Shown piece by piece: positions 1 through 7,801 of a DNA stretch of 25,666 nt. The stretch's first letter is position 1. Each line of letters begins with the position of its first letter. Source of the stretch: an uncultured Campylobacter sp. (GTDB taxonomy: Bacteria; Campylobacterota; Campylobacteria; Campylobacterales; Campylobacteraceae); the NCBI RefSeq assembly GCF_937921625.1, contig NZ_CAKZTI010000014.1:1-25666 (forward strand). The letters are read 5' to 3'. The position numbers and the translations under genes were made by a program. The notes beneath the pieces are model-generated. The model worked only from the letters and a program-made list of their open reading frames with translations, was not told where the DNA came from and made no database searches.

Positions 1-95
1 ATGGCGGATACGGCTTTCACTCGATGTGGCAGGATATCGCGGGCTTTTTGACGCCGCAAAACGAAGCGCTCGTAAGAGCCGAGCTTGGAATTTAG
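1..95 (+). CDS. C-terminal end of an unidentified protein (5' truncated by window edge)
   Basis: The frame starting at base 3 is open from the window edge to a TAG at 93-95 and encodes about 30 residues beginning GYGFHSMWQDIAGF and ending in AELGI. The Gly/His/aromatic-rich stretch followed by a short amphipathic helix is faintly like the catalytic-His end of alpha/beta hydrolases, but the piece is too short to assign. Codon use (GCG, GAG, CTT) matches genuine genes of this window, so I think it is the real end of a gene. The other two frames hit stops or lack coherent composition. Confidence 0.45.
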   Translation, partial: GGYGFHSMWQDIAGFLTPQNEALVRAELGI

Positions 96-642
96 ACGCG
101 GAATTTCGCCCGTCCGATCAGACGGCGGCAAAATTTGTAAATTTAATAATGACAAAGTGCCGTTTATAACGAAATTTTAGAATACGAGCTACGTATATTT
201 CCTAGTGCGAACTCGGGATACACCAAAATGTGGGCGAAAAACGAGCTGCAAATACGCGCGGAGTTTGAGCAAAAATTTGAGACATGTAAGCAAAAGACGC
301 GAGAAATTTTAAATTTATAGGTATCGATAAAATTTTACTCTTTGCGGCGAGCTAAATTTAAAACCGTAAATTTCTGCAAAAAAGCGAAGAGACCTTAAAA
401 TAATAAAATTCAGGTCGTAAAATTTTACGCATTGTTCTACTAAAAATTCTCATACCCTTTTTCAAATATGCGCTCATACCGCTGTGGCGCGTGTATAACA
501 AGCAAAAAGCTAAATTTTAAGAGCCCAATTTGCGCTTGCGGCGACGGGGCGCGTAAAACGCCGCAAATATCAGACAAAATATCCGTAAATTTAGCCGAAA
601 CGCAGTAAAATTCGAGCGGCAAATTTAACAAAAAGAGCGATC
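96..642. other. 547-bp gap with an orphan reading-frame remnant and dense RAATTY sites
   Basis: No complete gene is visible. The frame 153-320 (+) is open between a TGA and a TAG and reads like protein (a charged helix with FEQKFE and KTREILNL), but it has no start codon with a ribosome site until an ATG at 228; it may be a relic. The rest is AT-rich and contains about 19 AAATTT, GAATTT or AAATTC hexamers. Confidence 0.4.
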
Positions 643-1319
643 GTGGAAAATTTATTGTTAGCGCAGCTGCGCGAGGCATTACCGCAGGGTATGCGCGTGC
701 CGAGCGAGACCCAGGCGCTTTATGCGTGGATCGAGGCAAACGGCTTTTATGACGACGCGGGCGGGCGCAGACGCGGCTATCTCTACCCGCAAGATCGGCT
801 GCAGCAGAGCTGGAGCGACGATGAGCGCGAGGGCGGCACCGACATCGTATTTTCCACGGATGAGCCGAAAAATCGCGACGAGGAGCTAAGGTATTGGTTT
901 TACGACGAGGATCGCGAGCTTGCCGCCGAGATCAAGCAGCGGCTTTGCGTGTTCGCAGGCAGCGGCTCGGAGGGCTCGATGTGCGCGCTGTGGCTGGACG
1001 ATGCGGGCGAGGCTAGACCCCGCACATGGGCTCCGGCTCGGGTTCGACGATGACCTGCATTTTGGCTCATAGCGGGCTTGATTTTTTGCGGTTGCTTGCG
1101 ATCGGATACGACGAGATCTGCTGGGATGAGGATTTTAACGCGCTGCCAAACAGCGACGATTTTATCGTGCATCCAAACGTGAGATTTCAGCAGTGGGTAA
1201 CACAGACGTTTAAAACGACGATCCCGCAAACCGCGCTTGAGCTTGTCACGCCCGCGCATTTGGACGACGAGAACCCGAGCGATGAATTTTTGATCTGGGT
1301 AAATCGCGTCGCAGAGTGA
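643..1319 (+). pseudogene. SMI1/KNR4-family-like protein, interrupted by a frameshift
   Basis: Two overlapping frames together look like one protein of about 225 residues. The first (GTG at 643) runs through an acidic/aromatic N-terminal part to about residue 126, then goes out of frame. The second carries the C-terminal part, with the MGSGSGSTMTCIL loop, the FLRLLAIGYDEICW helix and a FIVHPN segment. This combination resembles bacterial SMI1/KNR4-superfamily proteins, many of which are immunity proteins of polymorphic toxin systems; I place it by recalled motifs only. The break lies at the CCCC tract 1018-1021: adding one base restores a single frame (E-A-R-P-P-H-M-G-S-G-S-G). The second half has no convincing ribosome site of its own. 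It is either a true pseudogene or an error in the sequence. No toxin gene adjoins it. Confidence 0.6.
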
Positions 1320-2082
1320 AATTAAAGCGGCTTTTGCGCCGTTTAATGAAGTATTGCGGGGTTTGCTTTCACAGGAAACCTTGTGAAATTTAAGCTTTTG
1401 CTGGCTAATTTAAAGAGCGTAAATTTAATGGATATATTTTTATTAAAATTTGGCGGCGGTATCCATTTGGAAAAGCATTAATCATCTATTACTACTTCTA
1501 CTACTCTTAAAATTTTTAGTAAATTTGCTCGATAGAATTTAACTCTTTGCAGTGTGGCGGTAGAATTTTGCTGCTATTTGAAATAAGACATGATAGAAAA
1601 GTTGGCACGTTTTTAAGAATCCAAATAAATTTAGCTAAATTCCGCGTGGATGGGTTATATCAAAGCACGGAAGTTCTGTCGGTTTATTAGCAAAGAACTG
1701 ATTGAGACTAAATTCTAAAGCAGAAAAAACAAGGCTAAAAGCTTTTCAGTAGTTTTGGCGATAGGTTGTCTTTAAGTGTCGCATCAGAGAAAATTGTGAC
1801 TGCAGCGACGTTAGGCAGCGCGCGCAGAGCTAAAAAATGGCGCGAGCATCTGTATCGGCGTAGCGCTTTTAGGCTTCGTACGAAAGATCGTATCCAAACG
1901 ATCTCTATTGTCAAATATCTACATAAATTACGGCAGATTTTTATCGAGGGCATGGGGGCGAGCTACAAGGTATATCCAGCGAATACGTCTTTGCAGCTAG
2001 CTGCGCGCAGGCATTTAAAAGACGGAAAGTAAAAGTGAACAGGTTGAAATCTGAAAGTATTAATAGCTACGCAATAGGCAAA

Positions 2083-2109
2083 TTGCGCTCAGTGGCGAAG
2101 TGAGCGCAA
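2083..2109 (+). terminator. Candidate rho-independent terminator
   Basis: Perfect 9-bp arms TTGCGCTCA (2083-2091) and TGAGCGCAA (2101-2109) flank a 9-base loop and are followed by a T5 run (2112-2116). The stem sits 50 bases after the end of the doubtful 1766-2032 frame. The minus strand lacks a T run, so the plus strand is the likelier direction. Confidence 0.3.
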
Positions 2110-2772
2110 ACTTTTTGGCAGCTTTGAGCTATCTGCACGCGCGGAGGGTAGCAGGCGCTACTTTGCTTTAAATCTCTTTTTGGATCTTGGGTTTGTACGC
2201 GCAGAAGTAGCAAACACTATAGCAGCTCGGTGCGGAGATATCGTATTTTGCACCACTTTCGCAGTAGCTCTCTTTTATACCTGCCAGCTGACACGCTTTC
2301 TAGCAAGACGAGTGATTGCTGTTTTGACACATTAATGAGGATGGGCTTGGCAAGCTCATATACAGCGCATACAAGTCCGGTAGCGTTATAGTGAACGCGC
2401 GACTTTGCGTGTTTTATGAATTTAGCGAAGGATTTGAGTTGAGTGCTGCGGCGAACGTGCATAGATTTTAGCGCTTTGTGGAAATTTAAGACGAGTATTG
2501 TTGCGAGCGGGTGCAAATTTTTAGGTAAAATTTTATGTTCATTGATTTTTATATGACTGTACTAAAGCATGCTCCATACGGCAATTTCGTATAAATTTTA
2601 ACGTAAATTTTGCCCCATTAGGGAGGTAGAGTAAAATTTACGATCAAAAGGGCGTGGGATTATGTCAGCAGGCTGCGTGTGCAACGCAAAAATAGTGATG
2701 CAGGAAGCGTACCAAGCAGTGCGGATGAAAAGATGATTTTCATCCGTCACTTTTAAAATAAATTTTGCGACT

Positions 2773-2792
2773 AAAAAGCAATTTTGCCTTTG
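2773..2792 (-). terminator. Candidate terminator of the flavodoxin-fold reductase gene
   Basis: On the minus strand, directly after the stop codon at 2799, an AAAGGCAA/TTGCTTTT stem with a very short AA-rich loop runs into a T5 tract. The stem is weak but has the right place and polarity. The stronger perfect hairpin at 2722-2746, a little further on, may act as backup although it lacks a T tract on this strand. Confidence 0.35.
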
Positions 2793-2798
2793 TAAATT

Positions 2799-3326
2799 TT
2801 AAAATTTTGCTAAAAATTCTTCGTATTTTTCTGCACTTTTTGCGATATATTCGCTATCTGGATGAAATGAAAATCCATAGCCGAAGTGGCACGGCAGCAG
2901 TTTAGCACCCGTAAAATTCATCGCGCATTTAAAAGGCGTGATAACTTCCTCTATGTCAAATCCGATCGTGCCGTCTTTTTTATAGTTGTTTCGCTCGTCG
3001 CCGATAGTGATCGCTAGGGCGAATTTTTTACCTTTTAGCTTGTCGCCGGTGCTGCCGTAAGCCCAGCCGTAGGCAAATACATCGTCGAACCATCGCTTTA
3101 AAAGCGGCGGATAGCTGTACCAATAAAGTGGAAACTGAATGATAATTTTATCGTGGCTCAAAAGTAACCCCTGCTCGCGCGCTACGTTTATTTTGCCGTT
3201 CGGATAAGCGGCGTAAATTTCGTGAATATCAAATTTATCGGCTTGCTTTTTGGCTACCTCGCGCCACGCCTTGTTTGCATGCGAGCTTGCCATATCGGGA
3301 TGAGCGATGATGATGAGATTTTTCAT
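2799..3326 (-). CDS. NAD(P)H-dependent quinone/flavin oxidoreductase, KefF/NQO (flavodoxin-2 fold) family
   Basis: Cytoplasmic flavoprotein of 175 residues, predicted to reduce quinones or other electrophiles with NAD(P)H. The start (MKNLIIIAHPD) is the beta1-loop that binds FMN/FAD phosphate in this family. The central FPLYWYSYPPLLKRWFDDVF block with the following AYG is the family's flavin/substrate signature, and the length is typical of KefF-type members. The ATG at 3326 is preceded by AAGGA at good spacing. It appears to be transcribed alone from the TATAAT at 3354-3359. Sequence alone does not separate a KefF-like potassium-efflux ancillary protein from a general detoxifying quinone reductase, and no kef channel gene is adjacent. 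Confidence 0.85.
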   Translation of the reverse strand: MKNLIIIAHPDMASSHANKAWREVAKKQADKFDIHEIYAAYPNGKINVAREQGLLLSHDKIIIQFPLYWYSYPPLLKRWFDDVFAYGWAYGSTGDKLKGKKFALAITIGDERNNYKKDGTIGFDIEEVITPFKCAMNFTGAKLLPCHFGYGFSFHPDSEYIAKSAEKYEEFLAKF

Positions 3327-3353
3327 ATTTTATCCTTGTTTTAAATTTCTTAC

Positions 3354-3359
3354 ATTATA
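3354..3359 (-). promoter_or_regulatory. -10 box of the flavodoxin-fold reductase gene
   Basis: A consensus TATAAT reads on the minus strand about 28 bases before the start codon, with an A/T-rich stretch upstream and no -35 consensus. This is the usual Campylobacter sigma70 pattern. The predicted leader is about 20 bases and contains the AAGGA ribosome site. Confidence 0.5.
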
Positions 3360-3565
3360 TGTTTTTTGGCTGAAATTTTGATTTATCATCCAGCATAATA
3401 TGGGTATGAAATTTCAAATGAAATTTTACTTCCACTCAAATAATACTGGCAGGCTTGTAGTTTTTTGCATGCGATTAGAAGTTAAATTTATAAGTAAATA
3501 CGGCAGGCCCCAAAATCGATAGAATTTTATCTATTAGATTGTATTAAAAATTTTAAATGGTATGA

Positions 3566-3589
3566 AAAATGCGCCGAAAAATTCGGCGC
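3566..3589 (-). terminator. Rho-independent terminator of dcuA
   Basis: Perfect 8-bp GCGCCGAA/TTCGGCGC arms (3571-3578 and 3582-3589) with a 3-base loop lie 21 bases beyond the dcuA stop on the minus strand and are followed by ATTTTT. The same GCGCCGAA core is used in the stem after metQ (8698-8726). Confidence 0.75.
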
Positions 3590-3609
3590 AAATGAAAGGA
3601 ATACTAATC

Positions 3610-4953
3610 TTAGATTAGTGCAGGAGCTACGATAAATCCTAGAGCAACCGAAAGCGCAACCATAATGGTTCCCGGAAGGAAGAATGAGTGGTTAAATACA
3701 AATTTACCGACTCTAGTCGTTCCGGTATCGTCCATGGCGATCGCGCCGAGCGTCGTAGGATAAGTAGGGAGCACGAACAAGCCTGAAACGGCTGCGAACG
3801 ATGCGACTAAGATCCAAATTTGACCGGAATTTTCAGGGCTGGTCATTCCAAGCGCGGCAGCAACTGCAGGCATCATAACCTTTGTGGTCGCAGCCTGCGA
3901 GTATAGCAAGCAGCTTAGGAAATATAGCGCGACGGCTAGTACGAAAGGATACTGCGTAACGACGTTTTTAGCTACCTCTTTGATGCTGTCGATGTGACCG
4001 TTTACGAAAGTAGTACCGAGCCATGCGATACCGATGACGCAGATGCACGCATTCATACCGCTTTGGAAGGTGCTGGTAGAGAGCAGCTTGCCCGTATCGA
4101 TCTTGCACAAAACAGCGATAAGAAAGCCGATAGTTAGCATAAAGCTGATAATCGCGCTATCTCTTGAAAGGATCGGTTTTTCTACCAAGCCAACGCTCTT
4201 TGAGATCGCAAGTGCATAGCAAACGACGATCAAAACGCCGATAGCAAATATCGCAACCGATCTTTTCGCATAAGGCTTCGGCTCTTTATACTCCTCGGCT
4301 TTGATCTCGGCTACAAGACCTTTTGAAAGTCTCTCTTTATAAACAGGGTCTTTTGAAAGATCGAGATCGTAGAATTTATTTACGATAAAGGATGTAATCA
4401 GCATAGCTACGAAAGTAGTTGAGATGCAGATAAACAAAAGCTTAGGATAGCTAACGCCTAGCTTCTCGCAAAGACCGCTCATGGCGACGAATGCTGCCGA
4501 AATAGGGCTTGCCGTGATCGCGACCTGAGATGAAACGACCGAGAGCGCAAGAGGAGCGGAAGGTTTGATGTTCTGAGTCTTCGCAACCTCGACGATAACC
4601 GGGATCATAGAAAACGCAGTGTGTCCGGTGCCCGCTAGTATCGTAAGTAGATAGGTAACGATAGGCGCTAGGTAGTTGATCTGTTTTGGGTTTTTGCGCA
4701 AAATTTTAGATGCCACCTGAACCAGATAATCAAGTCCACCCGCGACTTGTAGCGCCGTAATCGCAGAGATTACCGATGCGATAATCAAGATAACGTCAAC
4801 CGGAATATCTTTAAATTCCACCTTCATACCCAAAATGGCTAGGACGATGACGCCTAAGCCGCCTGCATAACCGACGCCCATGCCGCCTAGCTTAACGCCT
4901 AGGTAGATGCCGCCGAGCAACACGATAAATTGCAATATCACCATAAAGTCCAT
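3610..4953 (-). CDS. dcuA: Anaerobic C4-dicarboxylate transporter DcuA
   Basis: Inner-membrane transporter of 447 residues that exchanges or imports aspartate, fumarate, malate and succinate. It is hydrophobic throughout, about ten to twelve membrane segments. It follows E. coli DcuA closely in remembered blocks: LGGMGVGYAGGLGV near the N-terminus, QVAGGLDYLV, LAPIVTYLLTILAGTGH, ITASPISAAFV and the C-terminal LPTYPTTLGAIAMDDTGTTR followed by GKFVFNH. The AGTGH and ITASPISAA blocks fit DcuA better than DcuB. The start has AAGGAG seven bases upstream. It follows aspA on the same strand after a 292-bp gap, the order also found in C. jejuni. Together they let the cell import aspartate, deaminate it to fumarate, respire fumarate and export succinate. 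A separate promoter in the gap is possible. Confidence 0.9.
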   Translation of the reverse strand: MDFMVILQFIVLLGGIYLGVKLGGMGVGYAGGLGVIVLAILGMKVEFKDIPVDVILIIASVISAITALQVAGGLDYLVQVASKILRKNPKQINYLAPIVTYLLTILAGTGHTAFSMIPVIVEVAKTQNIKPSAPLALSVVSSQVAITASPISAAFVAMSGLCEKLGVSYPKLLFICISTTFVAMLITSFIVNKFYDLDLSKDPVYKERLSKGLVAEIKAEEYKEPKPYAKRSVAIFAIGVLIVVCYALAISKSVGLVEKPILSRDSAIISFMLTIGFLIAVLCKIDTGKLLSTSTFQSGMNACICVIGIAWLGTTFVNGHIDSIKEVAKNVVTQYPFVLAVALYFLSCLLYSQAATTKVMMPAVAAALGMTSPENSGQIWILVASFAAVSGLFVLPTYPTTLGAIAMDDTGTTRVGKFVFNHSFFLPGTIMVALSVALGFIVAPALI

Positions 4954-4993
4954 TGCAAAACTCCTTATAAAGTAATTTTTTTAACGGCGCGCA

Positions 4994-5224
4994 GAATTCT
5001 AAAGATTTCAGCAGGTAAAATCCGAATTATCTTTATAATTCAGTGGTCGGAATTCTATGCGGAATTTTATCCTAAAATTTCGCAAGTGGAATTTTACTCC
5101 ACGGAAGCTAAATCTAACTTGATGAAATTCTGCATCTACGGAATTCTGCACGATCAATCTTATCTATATTATAATAGAATTCTACTTTGTGGAATTTCGC
5201 CTATTAAATTAACCGACGAAATTC
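4994..5224. repeat. RAATTY-rich island between aspA and dcuA
   Basis: Ten RAATTY hexamers lie in 231 bases: GAATTC at 4994, 5050, 5141 and 5177; GAATTT at 5062, 5089 and 5192; AAATTT at 5075; AAATTC at 5125 and 5219. Base composition alone would give about one or fewer. The island fills the whole aspA-dcuA gap. No hairpin terminator for aspA is evident. The plus-strand frame that crosses it has no ribosome site and reads as noise. Confidence 0.6.
5168..5173 (-). promoter_or_regulatory. Possible -10 box for separate dcuA transcription
   Basis: A TATAAT on the minus strand in the aspA-dcuA gap would give a leader of about 210 bases. The local sequence (TATATTATAATA) is nearly palindromic and AT-rich, so a chance match is easy. 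Confidence 0.25.
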
Positions 5225-5245
5225 CGTGCCGCACCTAGTTTGGAA

Positions 5246-6652
5246 CTATTTTTTGCTCATATGTGGGTTGAGCATAGATTTAGGCTCTAGGATCTTATCG
5301 ATCTCCTCTTTTTTCAAATATCCGCGCTCTAGGCAGATTTCGCCGACAGATTTTCCGGTCTGAAGTGCCTCTTTGGCGATACTTGCGGATTTCTCGTAGC
5401 CAATGTAAGGATTAAACGCCGTAACGATACCGACGGAATTTAACACCGATTTTAGGCAAGCTTCAGGATTTGCCTTTAGATGTTTGATAGCTTTTTCAGC
5501 TAGTGTATTCATCGCATTTTCCAAAAGCACAATCGAGTTAAATAGCGCATATGCGATGCCAGGCTCAAACGCATTAAGCTCGAATTCTCCGCGCTCGGAG
5601 CAAAGCATAATAGTCACGTCGTTGCCGATTACCTCGTAGCAAGCCTCGCCTACGACCTCGGCGATGACCGGATTTACTTTGCCCGGCATGATGGAGCTGC
5701 CCGGTTGCATCTTAGGAAGCTCGATTTCGCCTAGTCCGCATCTAGGACCGGAGTTCATAAGACGTAGGTCGTTTGCGATTTTACTTAGGCGGACGGCGGC
5801 AGTTTTTAACGCGCCGCTAACGTGGACGAAGTCTGCGGTGTCTTGCGTAGCGGCGATGAAATCCTCTGCAGCTTTAAATTTAACGCCGGTGATTTCACCC
5901 AGTTTTTTCTCGACTACGTTTTTGTAATCAGGATGGCAGTTGATACCTGTGCCGATCGCCGTAGCGCCCATATTTAGGTAAGTCATCGACTCTCTAGCAG
6001 CTTTGATAAGTGCGATATCGGTTTTGATGTAGGTAGCAAAAGCGTTGAAAGTATTTCCAAGAGTAGTAGGGACGGCATCCTCAAGCTCCGTCCTTCCCAT
6101 TTTGATGACATCTTTGTATTCTTTGGCTTTGACTTCAAGCTCTTTTTTCAAATTTTCCATAGCTTTTAGTAGATCGGTTAGCTTGGCGTAAGCGGCGACT
6201 TTGATCGAGCTAGGATAGGTATCGTTAGTGCTTTGACCCAAATTTGTGTGATCGTTTGGATGGAGGTATTGGTATTCGCCCTTTTTGTGTCCCATGCTCT
6301 CCAAAGCTATATTGGTAATGACTTCGTTGGTATTCATATTCGTCGAAGTTCCGGCGCCGCCTTGGATCATATCGACTACGAATTGATCTCTGAACTCTCC
6401 TGCGATGAGCCTGTCGCAAGCTTTTGCAATCGCATCGGCTTTTTGTGCGTCTAGGACTCCGACCTCTTTATTGGCTAGTGCAGCTGCTTTTTTGATTTGT
6501 GCAAATGCCTTGATAAAAAATGGATAGTCTTTGAGCGCTCGTCCGCTTAGATGGAAGTTCTCTAGTGCCCTAAATGTTTGCACACCGTAGTAAAAATCGT
6601 CGGAAATTTCTAATTCACCGATGAAATCGTGTTCTTTTCTGGTCTTTGCCAT
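5246..6652 (-). CDS. aspA: Aspartate ammonia-lyase (aspartase)
   Basis: Cytoplasmic homotetrameric enzyme that converts L-aspartate to fumarate and ammonia. At 468 residues it has the usual family length. The aspartase/fumarase superfamily loop GSSIMPGKVNPV, with the catalytic serine, lies near residues 317-328. Other family blocks are GGAGTSTNMNTNEV (about 98-111), HPNDHTNLGQSTND (about 139-152) and GRTELEDAVPTTLG. The KVNPV form of the signature is shared with class II fumarase, but the pairing with dcuA and the overall sequence favour aspartase. The start has AAAGGA upstream. In Campylobacter this enzyme feeds aspartate and asparagine carbon into fumarate respiration and the TCA cycle. Confidence 0.93.
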   Translation of the reverse strand: MAKTRKEHDFIGELEISDDFYYGVQTFRALENFHLSGRALKDYPFFIKAFAQIKKAAALANKEVGVLDAQKADAIAKACDRLIAGEFRDQFVVDMIQGGAGTSTNMNTNEVITNIALESMGHKKGEYQYLHPNDHTNLGQSTNDTYPSSIKVAAYAKLTDLLKAMENLKKELEVKAKEYKDVIKMGRTELEDAVPTTLGNTFNAFATYIKTDIALIKAARESMTYLNMGATAIGTGINCHPDYKNVVEKKLGEITGVKFKAAEDFIAATQDTADFVHVSGALKTAAVRLSKIANDLRLMNSGPRCGLGEIELPKMQPGSSIMPGKVNPVIAEVVGEACYEVIGNDVTIMLCSERGEFELNAFEPGIAYALFNSIVLLENAMNTLAEKAIKHLKANPEACLKSVLNSVGIVTAFNPYIGYEKSASIAKEALQTGKSVGEICLERGYLKKEEIDKILEPKSMLNPHMSKK

Positions 6653-6967
6653 AATAAGTCCTTTCGTTGAAATTGTTAATGGAATTTTAAAGCTTTTAGT
6701 ATTAAAAACAGCTTAAAACGTAACGAAAAATTAAAATTTAGAAATTAGTATGATTGTTTAAGGCTTTAAATAGAATTTTACTTAAAAAATATTTTAGAAT
6801 TCGCTACTAAGGCATAATTACACTTTAATAGAAATATCGTATTGCACGCAGATTATGAAAGTGAAATTATAAAAATTCTTGTTTAGCTTAAATTATAATT
6901 TGAAAAATTTGAACTTAAAGGCGATAAAATGGAATTTTTCATTGTATTTGTATTTACTGGCGTGAAA
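6653..6967. other. 315-bp promoter region of aspA and 3' flank of dedA
   Basis: AT-rich gap between the dedA end and the aspA start. A near-palindromic AATTATAATT at 6891-6900 provides a TATAAT on both strands: minus 6892-6897 (about 240 bases before aspA) and plus 6894-6899. A possible 23-codon plus-strand frame begins at 6929. No terminator stem for dedA is obvious. Confidence 0.4.
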
Positions 6968-7000
6968 CTATTTTTTGCGTTTTATAAAATAAACATATAG
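6929..7000 (+). CDS. Possible 23-residue hydrophobic peptide antisense to the dedA 3' end
   Basis: ATG at 6929 to TAG at 6998 encodes a very hydrophobic peptide (MEFFIVFVFTGVKLFFAFYKINI order of residues, one membrane span, basic end). An AAAGG lies seven bases before the ATG, and a TATAAT at 6894-6899 would start transcription near 6906. Its last 33 bases run antisense to dedA. It resembles small hydrophobic membrane peptides in general character only. Such short frames arise easily in AT-rich DNA. Confidence 0.2.
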   Translation: MEFFIVFVFTGVKLFFAFYKINI

Positions 7001-7567
7001 AAGCGAGATTATAATGACGACGGCGAACAGAGCGATCGTAATTAGATGCAGATCTTGCTTGATTAGCTCCTCGTTTTCGCCGATGAAATATCCCAAGCTC
7101 ATTAGTATTAGTGTCCAAATCGCAGCTCCAAGCCCGGTAAATAGCACGAAGCGCGCGACATTCATCTTTGCAAGCCCCGCAGGAAGGCTGATGTATTGAC
7201 GGATGCCAGGGATTAGGCGGCAGTTAAACGTTGAAATTTCGCCATGGCGGTTAAAAAACGCTTCGAATTTTGCAAATTTCTCCTCGGTGATGCCTACGTA
7301 TTTGCCGTATTTAGCGATAATCTTACGTCCAAAAAAGTAGCATAGATAGTAATTAAACAGCGCGCCGGTGATGCTGCCGCCAAGCCCACAAACAAATGCT
7401 AGAGCAAAGCTCATCTGTGATTTTGAGGCCAGATAGCCTGCAGGGATCATCACTACTTCACTTGGGAAAGGAAAGAAGCTACTTTCTAAAAACATCATCA
7501 CAAAAATGCCAAGGTATCCCCAACCTGCGACAAATTCTACGATAAAATTTACGATATCAGAAAGCAT
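6968..7567 (-). CDS. DedA-family inner-membrane protein (putative lipid scramblase/flippase)
   Basis: Polytopic membrane protein of 199 residues from the chosen start. Family marks are the FLESSFFPFPSEVVMIPAGYLA re-entrant segment with its acidic residue, the glycine-rich GLGGSITGALFNYYLCYFFGR helix, the RLIPGIRQYISLPAGLAKM block with the conserved arginines, and a C-terminal membrane helix ending in KRKK. DedA proteins are linked to membrane-phospholipid (including undecaprenyl-phosphate) translocation and to membrane-potential and envelope homeostasis. I choose ATG 7567 because AAGGA lies directly upstream; the longer frame from 7618 adds 17 basic residues without a ribosome site. It lies downstream of the peb4 hairpin and so probably has its own promoter in the RAATTY-rich gap. 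Confidence 0.85.
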   Translation of the reverse strand: MLSDIVNFIVEFVAGWGYLGIFVMMFLESSFFPFPSEVVMIPAGYLASKSQMSFALAFVCGLGGSITGALFNYYLCYFFGRKIIAKYGKYVGITEEKFAKFEAFFNRHGEISTFNCRLIPGIRQYISLPAGLAKMNVARFVLFTGLGAAIWTLILMSLGYFIGENEELIKQDLHLITIALFAVVIIISLLYVYFIKRKK

Positions 7568-7714
7568 TTGAATTCCTTGATTTAATGTAAAAAACCGGCT
7601 GCGCTTAAAATTCCGCAAAATTTAACATCGGCAGAGCGAATAAGTTTAGAATTTAACAATCCGGCGATACAAGAGTGAGCTTAAAATTTCACAAAATTTA
7701 GCGCATATAAAACA

Positions 7715-7791
7715 AAGGCGCGGGCCAAAATTTATCCCTGCAAGTTACTGCCGCAGAGAACTTGCATATAAATTTAATAGCCTCGCGCCTT
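7715..7791 (-). terminator. Large compound hairpin downstream of peb4
   Basis: The outer arms AAGGCGCG (7715-7722) and CGCGCCTT (7784-7791) are perfect and extend inward by GGC/GCC past a bulged base. A second perfect stem, GCAAGTT (7740-7746)/AACTTGC (7759-7765), sits inside with a short CTG/CAG extension, and AAATTT-rich strands between the stems can pair as well. On the minus strand the structure starts 10 bases after the peb4 stop and is followed by TTTGTTTTAT, consistent with termination. It is larger than a standard terminator. Confidence 0.5.
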
Positions 7792-7801
7792 AAAATTAAA
7801 A

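Larger units (their letters stand above)
1320..2798. other. 1.5-kb gene-poor, apparently decayed region
   Basis: No gene could be recognised on either strand. A frame at 1766-2032 (+, TTG start, 88 codons, basic, ends HLKDGK) has no ribosome site or recognisable domain. A further start-less frame at about 2623-2757 (+) encodes a basic stretch with KRAWDYVSRL and ends IFIRHF; both could be relics. Three good hairpins lie here: 1367-1388 (arms of 9 with one G-T pair), 2083-2109 (9-bp perfect arms) and 2722-2746 (10-bp perfect arms). RAATTY hexamers are frequent. I see no tRNA. Confidence 0.4.

Noticed and set aside
1766..2032. 88-codon plus-strand frame in the gene-poor region
   Set aside because: TTG start without ribosome site, no known domain, and an equally open minus-strand frame overlaps it; at most a relic.
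2217..2516. 99-codon minus-strand frame
   Set aside because: No ribosome site or recognisable motif, and the composition is like the surrounding non-coding DNA.
4930..5238. Plus-strand frame of 102 codons across the aspA-dcuA gap
   Set aside because: It starts inside dcuA, has no ribosome site, and its sequence is a by-product of the repeated GGAATTC/GGAATTT hexamers.
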